DNA of 64,000 bases, taken from NCBI RefSeq assembly GCF_900455735.1, contig NZ_UAUI01000022.1, positions 62,001-126,000 on the forward strand, in the 5' to 3' direction. The notes beneath the pieces were generated by a model. That model did not search any database. It saw only the letters and a program-made list of their open reading frames with translations, and was not told the DNA's origin. Shown piece after piece: positions 9,294 to 18,552 of this stretch (positions are counted from its first letter, which is position 1; every line of letters begins with the position of its first letter). Origin of the DNA: Rhodococcus wratislaviensis. GTDB taxonomy: Bacteria > Actinomycetota > Actinomycetes > Mycobacteriales > Mycobacteriaceae. A program made the position numbers and the translations under genes.

Positions 9294-10435
9294 CCGCCGA
9301 CTACGCCGGAAACCCGCTCTCCCCGATGGACGACTACCCCATTCATCAGGTGGCCGAACCGATTCGGCGCGTCGCCACGTCCGACCGCAACTTCTACGAC
9401 CGCTACTACTTCAACTGCTATCCGTCGGCCGAGTCCGACCTCTTCCTCATCATCGGTCTCGGGCAGTACCCCAACCTCGGCGTGACGGACGCGTTCGCGG
9501 TGCTCCGCCGGGGCGACGACCACATCGTCGTCCGCGGGTCGGCGGCCCTGGGTCACGACCGCTCCGACAGCACCGTCGGGCCGTTCCGCGTCGAGGTCCT
9601 CGAGGGTCTGCAACGCCTGCGCGTCGTGCTCGAGCCCGGCGACTACGACCTCTCCTTCGACCTCACCTTCGACGGCGCGATCCCCGCGACGCTGGAGCCC
9701 CGCCACTTCCGCAGGCAACTCGAGCGCGTCACGTTCGACACGAGCCGCTTCGTCCAGACCGGCACCTGGGCAGGCGAACTCACGATCGACGGGCAGAGCC
9801 GCCCCGTCACCCCCGACACCTGGCGCGGCAACCGTGACCGGTCGTGGGGAGTGCGCCCGGTCGGCGAGTCCGAGCCCCCCGGACGGCGGGCGGTCGACGG
9901 GATCCAGAACTTCTTCTGGATCTACTCGGTGATGCAGTTCGAGGACTACTCCGTCTCCGTCGTCCTGCAGGAGGACGAACTCGGCAGGCGCATCGTCGAG
10001 GAAGCCGTCCGCATCTGGCCGGACGCCGACCGCGAACCCGAATGGCTGGGCCGACCCGAACACGAGCTGAAGTTCGAACCGGGGACGCGGGACGTCACGT
10101 CGGCGTCGCTGAGTTTCCACCGCCCGACCGGCGAGGTCGTCACCGTCACCTGCGACCTGCTGGTTCCCAACTACATCGGTATCGGCACGGGGTACGGCCT
10201 CGAAGCCGATTGGCGTCACGGCATGTGGCAGGGCGAACTCGTGGTGCAGGGACTGCGCAAACGAGCGTCCGAGATCGAACCGGGACTCCGGATGTTCTGC
10301 CCCGTCGACAATCTCACCCGCTTCCGGCTCGAGGACGACGGCGAGACGGTCGTCGGGACCGGGCTGTTCGAGGTCGCGGCGATCGGCCCACACGCACGGT
10401 ACGGATTCGACAGTTTCACCGACACCGCCTCCTGA
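9290..10435 (+). CDS. Conserved protein of unknown function in the KstR-box operon
   Basis: A 381-residue soluble protein with no signal peptide or membrane segment. I recognise no catalytic motif. It is rich in beta-strand-like sequence and resembles the DUF7064/DUF7065-type lipocalin-like proteins (hydroxyneurosporene-synthase-like fold) often found with sterol or terpenoid catabolic genes. That comparison is from memory and weak. Notable conserved-looking segments are WRGNRDRSWGVRPVG and FFWIYSVMQFEDYSVSV. Its ATG overlaps the preceding stop, and the aldehyde dehydrogenase follows after 28 bases, so it works in the same pathway. Confidence 0.75.
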   Translation: MTADYAGNPLSPMDDYPIHQVAEPIRRVATSDRNFYDRYYFNCYPSAESDLFLIIGLGQYPNLGVTDAFAVLRRGDDHIVVRGSAALGHDRSDSTVGPFRVEVLEGLQRLRVVLEPGDYDLSFDLTFDGAIPATLEPRHFRRQLERVTFDTSRFVQTGTWAGELTIDGQSRPVTPDTWRGNRDRSWGVRPVGESEPPGRRAVDGIQNFFWIYSVMQFEDYSVSVVLQEDELGRRIVEEAVRIWPDADREPEWLGRPEHELKFEPGTRDVTSASLSFHRPTGEVVTVTCDLLVPNYIGIGTGYGLEADWRHGMWQGELVVQGLRKRASEIEPGLRMFCPVDNLTRFRLEDDGETVVGTGLFEVAAIGPHARYGFDSFTDTAS

Positions 10436-10463
10436 CCGGGGGAACGACACGAGGAATGGACTC

Positions 10464-11912
10464 ATGACCGACTACGACAAGCTCTACATCGGCGGCAAGT
10501 GGGTGGCCCCGGCCACCGATCAGGTGCTCGAAGTGTTCTCTCCGGCAACCGAGGAACGCGTCGGCAGCTGTCCCGTCGCGTCGCCGGCCGACATCGACGA
10601 CGCCGTCGCCGTGGCCCGGCGGGCCTTCGACGAAGGTCCGTGGCCGCAGACGACTCCCGCCGAGCGCGGGGAGATCCTCGCGAAGGCGGCGAAACTCATC
10701 GAGGAGCGCGGCGACGCCCTCAACGCGCTGATCTCGTCCGAGATGGGTCAGCCGCCCGCGATGGTCGGGATGATGCAGCAGACGCCGTCGCTCGCGACCC
10801 TCAACTTCTACGCCGGACTCGCGAACGAGTTCGAGTGGGAGCAGACCCGCACCGGCGCGTTCGGGCAGACGAAAGTGCTGCGGGAGCCCGTCGGTGTGGT
10901 GGCCGCGGTCCTCGCGTGGAACGTGCCACTGTTCCTGGCGGTCAACAAGCTGTCCCCGGCGCTGCTCGCGGGCTGCACAGTCCTGCTGAAACCGGCACCC
11001 GAATCTCCGCTCTCCACACACCTTCTCGCCGAGATCTTCGCCGAGGCGGGGGTTCCCGAGGGCGTCATCTCCGTTCTGCCCGGCGGCGCCGAAACCGGTG
11101 AATACCTGGTGTCGCATCCCGGGATCGACAAGATCACGTTCACCGGCAGCAGTCCCGTCGGCCGCAAGATCGGGGCCATCGCCGCGCAGAACCTCAAGCG
11201 CTGCTCCCTCGAATTGGGCGGCAAGTCGGCGGCCATCATCCTCGAGGACGCCGACCTCGCGTCCACCATGCCGATGCTGGTGATGTCCGGGCTCATGAAC
11301 ACCGGTCAGGCGTGCGTCGCGCAGACCCGGATCCTCGCCCCGCGGTCCCGCTACGACGAGGTCCTGGACGCCCTCGTGGCGGGTGCCGGATTCATGACCG
11401 TCGGTGATCCGTCCGACCCCGCCGCGCAACTCGGGCCCCTGATCTCCGAGAAGCAGCGCGACCGCGTCGAGGGCTACATCGCCAAGGGCAAGGAACAGGG
11501 TGCCCGCGTGGTGCTCGGTGGTGGCCGTCCGGAAGGCCTCGACAAGGGCTGGTACGTGGAGCCGACGATCTTCGCGGACGTCGACAACTCGATGACGATC
11601 GCCCGCGAGGAGATCTTCGGACCCGTCCTGTCCGTGATTCCCTACGACTCCGAGGACGAGGCGATCAAGATCGCCAACGACTCCGACTACGGACTCGCCG
11701 GCTCGGTGTACACCACCGACATCGACCACGGTCTCGCCGTCGCGAAGCAGATCCGCACCGGCACGTACGCCATCAACTGGTACGCGTTCGACCCCGGCTC
11801 ACCGTTCGGCGGCTACAAGGCCTCCGGGATCGGTCGCGAGAACGGACCGGAGGGGCTCGAGGCGTTCTGCGAGACCAAGTCCGTCCTCATGCCGCCCGGC
11901 TACAGCGGATAG
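10464..11912 (+). CDS. NAD(P)-dependent aldehyde dehydrogenase (Rv0223c-like)
   Basis: A full-length 482-residue ALDH-superfamily enzyme that oxidises an aldehyde to the acid. Landmarks: AAVLAWNVPLFLAVNK (cofactor fold), FTGSSPVGRKI (NAD-binding GSxxxG), catalytic Glu250 in LELGGKSA and nucleophile Cys284 in NTGQACVAQTRIL, then EEIFGPVLSVIPY. Third gene of the operon behind the KstR-type box at 8077; the aldehyde may come from sterol or branched lipid breakdown, which is inference. The position next to the Rv0224c-Rv0228-like cluster repeats the mycobacterial gene order as I recall it. Confidence 0.92.
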   Translation: MTDYDKLYIGGKWVAPATDQVLEVFSPATEERVGSCPVASPADIDDAVAVARRAFDEGPWPQTTPAERGEILAKAAKLIEERGDALNALISSEMGQPPAMVGMMQQTPSLATLNFYAGLANEFEWEQTRTGAFGQTKVLREPVGVVAAVLAWNVPLFLAVNKLSPALLAGCTVLLKPAPESPLSTHLLAEIFAEAGVPEGVISVLPGGAETGEYLVSHPGIDKITFTGSSPVGRKIGAIAAQNLKRCSLELGGKSAAIILEDADLASTMPMLVMSGLMNTGQACVAQTRILAPRSRYDEVLDALVAGAGFMTVGDPSDPAAQLGPLISEKQRDRVEGYIAKGKEQGARVVLGGGRPEGLDKGWYVEPTIFADVDNSMTIAREEIFGPVLSVIPYDSEDEAIKIANDSDYGLAGSVYTTDIDHGLAVAKQIRTGTYAINWYAFDPGSPFGGYKASGIGRENGPEGLEAFCETKSVLMPPGYSG

Positions 11913-11913
11913 G

Positions 11914-11966
11914 CGGCTTCGCCGCCCGTGCGTGGTTGGCGAGTCTCTGGACTCCTCAACCACGCA
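11914..11966. repeat. Short repeat GCGGCTTCGCCGCCCGTG plus inverted repeat
   Basis: Right after the ALDH stop is GCGGCTTCGCCGCCCGTG, the exact complement of the sequence flanking the palindromes at 32955 and 35520. It is followed by a hairpin with GCGTGGTTG and CAACCACGC arms. This looks like a diverged member of the same dispersed repeat family and may serve as a terminator. It overlaps the first codons of the downstream transporter as called, so that start is uncertain. Confidence 0.5.
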
Positions 11967-12885
11967 CAGGCTTGCACTCACCGTCGTTCTCGCGTTCGGC
12001 GCGAACATACTGATCGCACTGGCCAAGACCGTCGCCGCCGTGGTCACCGGCTCGGCGTCGATGGTGGCGGAGGCCGCGCACTCGTGGGCCGACTCGGGCA
12101 ACGAGATCCTGCTCCTGATCGCCAATTCCCGGGCCAAGCGCTCACCGGACCGCATCCATCCGCTCGGGTACGGGCGGGAAGCCTACGTGTGGTCGATGTT
12201 CGCGGCGCTCGGGCTGTTCGCCCTGGGTGCGGGGGTGTCCGTCACGCACGGCATCCAGGAACTCGTGCACGCCGAGCCTGCCACGAACTTCGCCGTCGCA
12301 TATGTCGTGCTCGGTGTCTCGTTCGTGCTCGAGTCCATCTCGTTCCAACAGGCGTACCGGCAGTTGCGCGCCGAGGCCGTCGCCATCGACCGCGACGTCC
12401 TGGCCCACGCGCTGCGCACGTCGGACCCCACCACGCGCGCCGTGTTCGCGGAGGACGCCGCGGCGCTCATCGGTTTGGTCATCGCGTTCCTGGGCGTTCT
12501 GCTGCACCAGATCACGGGATCGGCGATCCCCGACGCAATAGGCTCCATCCTGGTCGGGATCCTGCTCGGGGTCATCGCGCTGATCCTGATCGACCGCAAT
12601 CGCCGATTCCTGATCGGCGAGGAGGCGTCTCCTGCCCTGCGCCAGGCCGGCATCGAGGCCCCCGAGGCGCTGCCCGAGGTCGACCGGGTGACGTTTCTCC
12701 GCATGGAGTACCTGGGACCGCGGCAGGCGTACCTGGTGGCGAGTGTCGACCTCGTCGGCGACTACGCGGAGTCTCGTGTCGCCCACACCCTCCGCGACCT
12801 CGAGGCCCGGCTGGAACGGAACTCCCACGTGGTCCGCGCGATACTCACCCTGTCGACAGAGGACGAGCCGACGATCACGGTGTGA
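11932..12885 (+). CDS. Cation diffusion facilitator (CDF) family metal transporter
   Basis: A 317-residue inner-membrane protein with about six membrane segments. ASMVAEAAHSWADSGNEILLL is the TM2 region containing the HxxxD metal site, and EDAAALIGLVIAFLG is the TM5 partner site. HPLGYGREAYVWSMFAALG between TM2 and TM3 is diagnostic of the family. It exports a divalent cation (Zn, Fe or Mn) by proton exchange. The C-terminal cytoplasmic domain (about residue 210 on) is complete. GTG 11932 lies inside a repeat-like hairpin; a later start is possible, though none lies before TM1. Confidence 0.85.
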   Translation: MVGESLDSSTTHRLALTVVLAFGANILIALAKTVAAVVTGSASMVAEAAHSWADSGNEILLLIANSRAKRSPDRIHPLGYGREAYVWSMFAALGLFALGAGVSVTHGIQELVHAEPATNFAVAYVVLGVSFVLESISFQQAYRQLRAEAVAIDRDVLAHALRTSDPTTRAVFAEDAAALIGLVIAFLGVLLHQITGSAIPDAIGSILVGILLGVIALILIDRNRRFLIGEEASPALRQAGIEAPEALPEVDRVTFLRMEYLGPRQAYLVASVDLVGDYAESRVAHTLRDLEARLERNSHVVRAILTLSTEDEPTITV

Positions 12886-12919
12886 GATCGCCGGCTCGCC
12901 GCCGGTTCTGCGGGTCTAG

Positions 12920-13420
12920 CTAGCTGCCGAACTGGACCCCACCCAGCGGGCCGCCGACCAGGACGATCTGCGGCAGCGTGGTCTGAGGGTTGGCGACGGT
13001 GGTCAGCGACAGGCATTCGCCGAGGACCGCGTACGCGCCGTCCGGAAGTTCCGGTGTGGTGAACGTCTTGACCGCGTTGCCTGCCGCGTTCGCGACGACG
13101 CGCTCGATCGGGTTGGTGGCCCACGCGACGAATCCCGGTTCGAGAACGACGGTGGGATCGGCGAGCACGGCGGGCAGCTTGGTGGCGTCGAATGCCACCG
13201 CACCGCAGGACTGGGCGTCCAGCAGATTCAGGACGTTGGGGTTGGTGACGGTGATGCCGAGGGTGTTTCCGTCGACCGCGGTCACCACGGTGGGAGGCTG
13301 GACTTCCGGTGCTGCGGAAGCGGTCGCCGGCATGGTCATGGCTACGGTGGCGGCGGCTGCGGCAGCGAGTGCGGCACCTCCGGCGAGTCGTTTCATGCCC
13401 CTGGTGGTCCCTGTCTGCAT
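12920..13420 (-). CDS. Small exported protein of unknown function
   Basis: A 166-residue protein with a clear Sec signal: MKRLAGGAALAAAAAATVAM then an Ala-rich region ending ATASAA, so cleavage leaves a mature domain of about 125 residues. Two cysteines (in QSCGAVAF and LGECLSL) could form one disulphide. I do not recognise the family; such secreted proteins are common in Rhodococcus and Nocardia. ATG 13420 is chosen because AAAGGA lies 6 bases upstream; TTG 13426 is also in frame. It ends convergent to the CDF gene and lies downstream of pckA behind a strong hairpin. Confidence 0.75.
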   Translation of the reverse strand: MQTGTTRGMKRLAGGAALAAAAAATVAMTMPATASAAPEVQPPTVVTAVDGNTLGITVTNPNVLNLLDAQSCGAVAFDATKLPAVLADPTVVLEPGFVAWATNPIERVVANAAGNAVKTFTTPELPDGAYAVLGECLSLTTVANPQTTLPQIVLVGGPLGGVQFGS

Positions 13421-13511
13421 CTGCAATCCTTTCGTCGGGTGCGAGCTTCGAGAATCGAGGCTTTACAAACCGAATGGTATGCGTTTACTGCAGACATCTC
13501 CCCTGAAACGA

Positions 13512-13556
13512 CGAATGTCACAGTGGTTCAGTCGAACTGAACCACTGTGACATTCG
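13512..13556. terminator. Perfect 21-bp hairpin after pckA
   Basis: Arms of 21 bp (CGAATGTCACAGTGGTTCAG plus T) pair perfectly across a 3-base loop. Located 16 bases past the pckA stop, it should stop pckA transcription before the downstream exported-protein gene. No U-run follows, as is common for terminators in high-GC actinobacteria. The unusual perfection also allows a protein-binding palindrome. Confidence 0.75.
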
Positions 13557-13571
13557 GTCACCGGGGAGGGG

Positions 13572-15401
13572 CTAGCTCAGGCGCTGCTTCAGTGCCTCGA
13601 ACTCGTCACGGATGCCGGAGGGGACCTTCTCGCCGAGGAACTCGAACCATTCCTCGATGAGCGGCAGCTCCTGCTTCCACTCGTCGACGTCGACCTTCAG
13701 GGCCTCGTCGACATCGTCGGCGTTGACGTCCAGGCCGCCCAGCTCCAGATCGGCTGCGGTCGGAACGAATCCGATCGGGGTGGACTCGGCGCCGGCCTTG
13801 TGCTCGATGCGGTCGACGATCCACTTCAGCACGCGGGAGTTCTCGCCGAAACCGGGCCACAGGAAGCGGCCGTCGTCGCCGCGACGGAACCAGTTGACGT
13901 AGAAGATCTTCGGCAGCTTCTCGGAATCCGCGTGCTTGCCGAGGTTGATCCAGTGGTTCAGGTAGTCGCCGGCGTTGTAGCCGATGAACGGGATCATGGC
14001 CATCGGGTCGCGGCGGACGGTGCCGACGGCACCCTCGGCGGCCGCGGTCTGCTCGGACGACAGCGTCGCACCGAGGAACGTGCCGTGCTGCCAGTCGAAG
14101 GACTCGCTGACCAGCGGAACCGTGGTCTTACGGCGTCCACCGAACAGAATCGCGGAGATCGGAACACCCTGCGGGTCGTCCCACTCGGGAGCGAGGATCG
14201 GGCACTGCGACATCGGGGTGCAGTAGCGCGAGTTGGGGTGCGCGGCCTTCTCGCCCGACTCGGGCGTCCACTCGTTGCCCTTCCAGTCGGTGAGGTGCTG
14301 CGGGTCGCCCTCGAGTCCCTCCCACCAGACGTCGCCGTCGTCGGTCTGCGCGACGTTCGTGTACAGCGAGTTGCCGGCCTCGAGCGTCTTCATCGCGTTC
14401 GGGTTCGACCCGTAGTTCGTGCCCGGCGCGACACCGAAGAAGCCGTACTCCGGGTTGACGGCGTACAGGCGGCCGTCCTCACCGAAGCGCATCCACGCGA
14501 TGTCGTCGCCGAGGGTCTCGGCGCGCCATCCGGGGATGGTCGGCTGGATCATCGCGAGGTTGGTCTTGCCGCAGGCGCTCGGGAACGCGGCCGCGATGTA
14601 GTACGGCTTGTCCTCCGGGGAGATCAGCTTGAGGATCAGCATGTGCTCGGCCAGCCAGCCCTCGTCGTGGGCCATCGCCGACGCGATGCGCAGCGAGTAG
14701 CACTTCTTACCGAGGAGGGCGTTTCCGCCGTAGCCGGAACCGTAGCTCCAGATCTCGCGATCCTCGGGGAAGTGGGTGATGTACTTGGTGTCGTTGCACG
14801 GCCACGGGACGTCCGCCTGGCCCTCTTCGAGAGGTGCGCCGACCGAGTGCAGCGCCTTCACGAACGGCTTGTCGGTGCCGAGCTTCTCCATCGCGGCGGT
14901 ACCCATGCGCGTCATGATGCGCATGGACACGACGACGTACTCGGAGTCGGTGATCTCGACACCCAGCTTCGGGTCGTCGGCACCGAGGGGGCCCATGCAG
15001 AACGGCACCACGTACATGGTGCGTCCGCGCATGCTGCCGCGGTAGAGGTCGGTCATGAGCGACCGCATCTCGGTCGGGTCCATCCAGTTGTTGGTGGGCC
15101 CGGCGTCGATCTCTTCACGCGAGCAGATGTAGGTGCGGGACTCGACGCGTGCGACGTCCGACGGGTCCGAGTTGCCGACGAACGAATTCGGCTTCTTCTC
15201 GTCGTTGAGTCGCGTGAACGTACCGGCCTCGACGAGCTGCTCGGTCAGTCGATCCCATTCTGCGTCCGAGCCGTCGGCGAAGACGACGCGGTCGGGCTGA
15301 GTGAGTTCGGCAACCTCTCGAACCCAGGCGAGCAGCTCACTGTGCTCCGTGGGGGGCGTGCCGTCAGTTCCGTTCAGACCGGGAATGGTCGCTGAGGTCA
15401 T
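13572..15401 (-). CDS. pckA: Phosphoenolpyruvate carboxykinase (GTP)
   Basis: A 609-residue GTP-type PEPCK converting oxaloacetate and GTP to phosphoenolpyruvate, GDP and CO2, the entry step of gluconeogenesis. The kinase-1a P-loop with its mobile active-site cysteine, [20 protein letters not shown], is intact, as are [21 protein letters not shown] (kinase 2) and the PEP-binding segment MRIMTRMG. Length is that of the family. ATG 15401 follows CAGGAGAG; the frame extends further upstream without homology. The place next to the mmpL3 cluster copies the mycobacterial arrangement (Rv0211 near Rv0206c, from memory). Confidence 0.97.
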   Translation of the reverse strand: MTSATIPGLNGTDGTPPTEHSELLAWVREVAELTQPDRVVFADGSDAEWDRLTEQLVEAGTFTRLNDEKKPNSFVGNSDPSDVARVESRTYICSREEIDAGPTNNWMDPTEMRSLMTDLYRGSMRGRTMYVVPFCMGPLGADDPKLGVEITDSEYVVVSMRIMTRMGTAAMEKLGTDKPFVKALHSVGAPLEEGQADVPWPCNDTKYITHFPEDREIWSYGSGYGGNALLGKKCYSLRIASAMAHDEGWLAEHMLILKLISPEDKPYYIAAAFPSACGKTNLAMIQPTIPGWRAETLGDDIAWMRFGEDGRLYAVNPEYGFFGVAPGTNYGSNPNAMKTLEAGNSLYTNVAQTDDGDVWWEGLEGDPQHLTDWKGNEWTPESGEKAAHPNSRYCTPMSQCPILAPEWDDPQGVPISAILFGGRRKTTVPLVSESFDWQHGTFLGATLSSEQTAAAEGAVGTVRRDPMAMIPFIGYNAGDYLNHWINLGKHADSEKLPKIFYVNWFRRGDDGRFLWPGFGENSRVLKWIVDRIEHKAGAESTPIGFVPTAADLELGGLDVNADDVDEALKVDVDEWKQELPLIEEWFEFLGEKVPSGIRDEFEALKQRLS

Positions 15402-15675
15402 CAAACTCTCCTGGGGTGAGCCGGAACCGGACCATCTGCCGTCCGCTGAGAGAACCTCGCAGCGAGTGCCAGACGGTCCGATTTCCCCTCTCGGCGGGGT
15501 CCAGCCAGGCCGTCCATGCCACATGGAAGACGCGGGCGCCGGGTGTCCTATCCCTAGAGGTTAACGCCGCGAGTCCCATCTCGGGGAATCGGGTGCGGTT
15601 GGAATGGTCACAGAAACGATTCAGTAGCGCTGCCAGGGGCCTTTCCCGGGTCTGGAGTGCGGATTTCGGAGGTGT

Positions 15676-15987
15676 TCAGCCGTTACCGAGAGTCCCACCA
15701 TCGGTCTGCTGCCAGTGCACGACGCCGTCGCCGTCGCGGCGAAACTCCCAGGACGCGTACGCGCCGTCCTCGTGGATCATCGTCAGATGGTCTGCGTCGC
15801 CGTCCGAGTCGAGGTCGGAGGCGATGACGACGGCGTCGCCTGCGTCGAAGGTCTGCGTGTCCAGGACGCCGTCTCCGTCGATGTCGTGGGTCGGATCGGT
15901 GAGCGCGACCGCGCCGGAATCGGGACCGAAAGTGTTCGGATCGAGGTCCGGCACGTCCGGGACCAGAAAACTGTCAGTCGTCGCCAC
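15676..15987 (-). CDS. Small acidic DxDxDG-repeat protein (DUF6802-like)
   Basis: A 103-residue soluble, acidic protein with three Asp/Gly-rich segments: DIDGDGVLD, DLDSDGDADH and RRDGDGVVHW. These resemble calcium-binding loops of EF-hand or thrombospondin type-3 repeats. The overall pattern matches, from memory, DUF6802 proteins of actinobacteria, whose function is unknown. No signal peptide. GTG 15987 is preferred since AAGGGAGA lies just upstream; ATG 16005 is an alternative. It is a single gene upstream of pckA and downstream of the GTPase pair on the same strand. Confidence 0.7.
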   Translation of the reverse strand: MATTDSFLVPDVPDLDPNTFGPDSGAVALTDPTHDIDGDGVLDTQTFDAGDAVVIASDLDSDGDADHLTMIHEDGAYASWEFRRDGDGVVHWQQTDGGTLGNG

Positions 15988-16092
15988 CGCGGTCTCCCTT
16001 CGCATTTCGGACCAGTTTCCCGCACGAATCAAGACATATCAAGATGATTCAACACGATCCCACACGAAAGCGGGCGAACATCGGTCAGACAC

Positions 16093-17541
16093 CTATGTAT
16101 TCAGACGTTCGACGCGGCGATTCGGTTCCCCCAACTGCAGGCGGACCTCCTGCAGCCCACGATCGACGGCCCCGAGGTCGCGTTCGCAGGACGACAGCTG
16201 ACCGTTGCGCCTCGCGACCAGGCGCCGGAGTTCGACGTCGATCTGCGCGACCCGCTCGTCCACGTCCCGGGCGCAGACCCGGCTCTCGGCGATGATCGCC
16301 TCGCTCACCTGAGCTTCGGCTGCCAGCAACCGGCCGAGGACGAACTGCTCCCACCGGGACCGCACGTGCACCAACGCCTCGGTGGCCCACTGCCGCACGT
16401 GGGCACGCTCGGCGACGTGCCCGCGCGCCCGCGTCAGCCACCACGCCGCGACGGCTCCCAGCGCGAGGGTCAGCGGGATGGTCGCGATGTCGAGCGCGGG
16501 CACCATCGACAACGGCGAGACCACCAGTCTGCCCAGACCGAGCCCGGCGGACGCACCGATCAGGATCGTCATCCGGTCTTCGAGTCCGCGGTGTCGCGGT
16601 TCGGGTCCGTCCGGCACAACCGGCTCCGGCAACGGAACGGCGGTCTCGGGCGCGGACACGGTGACGCCGACCCGCGACCGCAGGTCGTCGAGGCGCGCGG
16701 TCACCGCGGCATCGACCGCACCGCTTATCTCGCGCACCATCTCGGCCAGCCGGTCGGGGTAGCCCGCAAGAGTCCCGCGGCCGGCGCGGTCGATCTCGGC
16801 GCGTGCAGTGGTTCCGGCCGCGCGACACTGGGCGGCCACCTCGTGCATCAACTCGACCTTCGCGAGCTGGACCTGACCGCGGAGCTGCGCGACCCGTTCG
16901 GTGCGCCGGCCGTCCCGCAGCGTCAGCGCGCGAACCCGCTCGGCGCGCAGTTCCGCGCCGGGCTCGGTCTCCCGCACGGACCGGGCGGTGGCCACGATCA
17001 TGCGCCGGGTCTGCTCGAGCACGGTCAGGGTGGCGGAGCGCGGGTCGGGGGCCTGGGCTCGGGCGGCACGCAGGAGTGCCGAAAGCAGCGCCTCGACCCC
17101 GGAGCCACCCGCCGCCACCGGGTGGATCTCCGCGTCGGCGAATCGTGCCGCATGCCGGGCGAGGAGGGCCCGGTTGCGTTCGCTCACTCCTGCCCAGTTG
17201 CGGTGGACATCGGTCTTGGAGAGCGCGAAGACCACGGGAACGGCCGGTCGCGCGACGACGTCGAGGACGGACAGCTCCTCCCGTCCGAGTGGTGCCGCGG
17301 CGTCGAGCACCATCAGGACCACCCGGGCGTCGATCGGGTCCTCCACGAATGTGAGCGCGGACGCGTCGAGCGCGCGGAGCCCGCCGGCGAGGGTGGTCTT
17401 CCCGGCGCGCCGCGGCCCCGCCACGAACACACCTCGCTGCGGGGCTTCGCCGGACTTCAGCCGGGCGACGCCGTCGGGGTTCCATCGCGTCACTACGTCG
17501 ACGGTCTCCGCAGGGAGATCGGACAGCTGTTGCGTCGTCAC
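16093..17541 (-). CDS. GTPase-like membrane protein, second of a pair (Rv0210-like)
   Basis: A 482-residue protein with an N-terminal P-loop GTPase-like domain. Walker A is GPRRAGKTT with Lys48; VVLMVLDAAAPLG lies at the G3 region and ALSKTDV gives the G4 motif. A long helical region follows, with two hydrophobic segments around residues 350-400 (MTILIGASAGLGLGRLVVS; IPLTLALGAVAAWWL) and a C-terminal coiled coil. That layout recalls bacterial dynamin-like membrane GTPases, though this is inference. Its GTG overlaps the stop of the partner gene by 4 bases (GTGA), so they are translationally coupled. Likely orthologous in position to Rv0210. Confidence 0.75.
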   Translation of the reverse strand: MTTQQLSDLPAETVDVVTRWNPDGVARLKSGEAPQRGVFVAGPRRAGKTTLAGGLRALDASALTFVEDPIDARVVLMVLDAAAPLGREELSVLDVVARPAVPVVFALSKTDVHRNWAGVSERNRALLARHAARFADAEIHPVAAGGSGVEALLSALLRAARAQAPDPRSATLTVLEQTRRMIVATARSVRETEPGAELRAERVRALTLRDGRRTERVAQLRGQVQLAKVELMHEVAAQCRAAGTTARAEIDRAGRGTLAGYPDRLAEMVREISGAVDAAVTARLDDLRSRVGVTVSAPETAVPLPEPVVPDGPEPRHRGLEDRMTILIGASAGLGLGRLVVSPLSMVPALDIATIPLTLALGAVAAWWLTRARGHVAERAHVRQWATEALVHVRSRWEQFVLGRLLAAEAQVSEAIIAESRVCARDVDERVAQIDVELRRLVARRNGQLSSCERDLGAVDRGLQEVRLQLGEPNRRVERLNT

Positions 17542-18413
17542 GTTCCGGGGCTGCCGCTCAGCTGCTGCCAGACGCGAACGTAATGGCGCCGGACGTCGAC
17601 GACCGCGCGGCGCCGGCGGGCCGTCGGTTGCCGGGCGAGTTGCGCCCGCCACCAGTCGGCGCACCGGGCGGCGTCCGCGGCGCTGCGCGGTGGCTCCGGC
17701 GCCTCCGCGATGCAGTCTGCGAGATGCAGCCGGGCCGCGGAGGCGGCGAGCGCGACGGCGTGGTCGCCGGCGAGATACCGCTCCAGCACGTCGCGGGACG
17801 CCGGGCTCCGCGCCGCCTGCGACCGCAGTGTGTTCAGTAGGGTCTCGGCTCGGCGCGCCCGGGTTCGTGCGATCCGGCCGGAGACTGCGGCCGACACCGC
17901 GTCGATTCCGGACTCCGGAGACCTTCCTGCGATCGCGAGTGTTCCGATGAGGGGCAGAGCCGGGAGGCCACCTTCGTCCGAGCACTCGGCGGCACGCGCG
18001 GTCGCCGTCGCCCAGGCGTCGGCTGCCGCGCGCGACGCGCCCAACGTGTCCGACTTGTTGAGAACGAATAGAGCCTGCGCCGGATCCAGCGTCCGCACGG
18101 CGTCCCGGTCGGCGTCGCGCACCGACTCGACGAGGACGTAGACCACGACGTCGCCGTCCAGTGTGGGGTCGGGTGCGCCGGGCACGTCGACGGCGTCCGA
18201 CTCCTCCACGACGGCGTCGGCGATCCCGTTCGCGGTCAGCGCCGCGGCCACGGTCGACCTGCCCACACCCGCTCGACCGGCGGTCTGAACCCTGATCGGC
18301 GCCCGGAACGCGGCCACGGCACCGCGCACACGGTCGCCGGCAAACCCGTCCAGTGCCGTCACGCGTTCGGCGAGATCCGCCAATTCCCCGCCCCCGGCGT
18401 CTGCAGTGCCCAT
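17538..18413 (-). CDS. GTPase-like protein with altered Walker A, first of a pair (Rv0209-like)
   Basis: A 291-residue soluble protein with a GTPase-like N-terminal domain. The P-loop reads GRAGVGRST (residues 46-54), so the invariant Walker A lysine is Arg52. The G4 motif NKSD (in FVLNKSDTLG) is intact, and VVVYVLVESVRDAD follows the G3 position. The C-terminal third is helical. Because the adjoining partner has an intact lysine, this one may be a non-hydrolysing regulatory subunit; that is inference. Start ATG 18413. Divergent from trmB across about 140 bases. Confidence 0.72.
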   Translation of the reverse strand: MGTADAGGGELADLAERVTALDGFAGDRVRGAVAAFRAPIRVQTAGRAGVGRSTVAAALTANGIADAVVEESDAVDVPGAPDPTLDGDVVVYVLVESVRDADRDAVRTLDPAQALFVLNKSDTLGASRAAADAWATATARAAECSDEGGLPALPLIGTLAIAGRSPESGIDAVSAAVSGRIARTRARRAETLLNTLRSQAARSPASRDVLERYLAGDHAVALAASAARLHLADCIAEAPEPPRSAADAARCADWWRAQLARQPTARRRRAVVDVRRHYVRVWQQLSGSPGT

Positions 18414-18552
18414 GACGCAGTCACCCCCTTCGTCCCGCGCCGATTCTGTCAGACTCACCCCGAATCGGCGTGCGCAACCGTGCAGGCTGGGCACCGGATT
18501 ACCGAAAAAGTCTCAAGGTGAACTTCAGACCCGTATGCCAGAAATGCCCCTC

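Noticed and set aside
13396..13426. Starts at TTG 13426 or the later ATG 13396 for the exported protein
   Set aside because: ATG 13420 has AAAGGA at proper spacing; the later ATG lacks a ribosome site, though it would still give a signal peptide.
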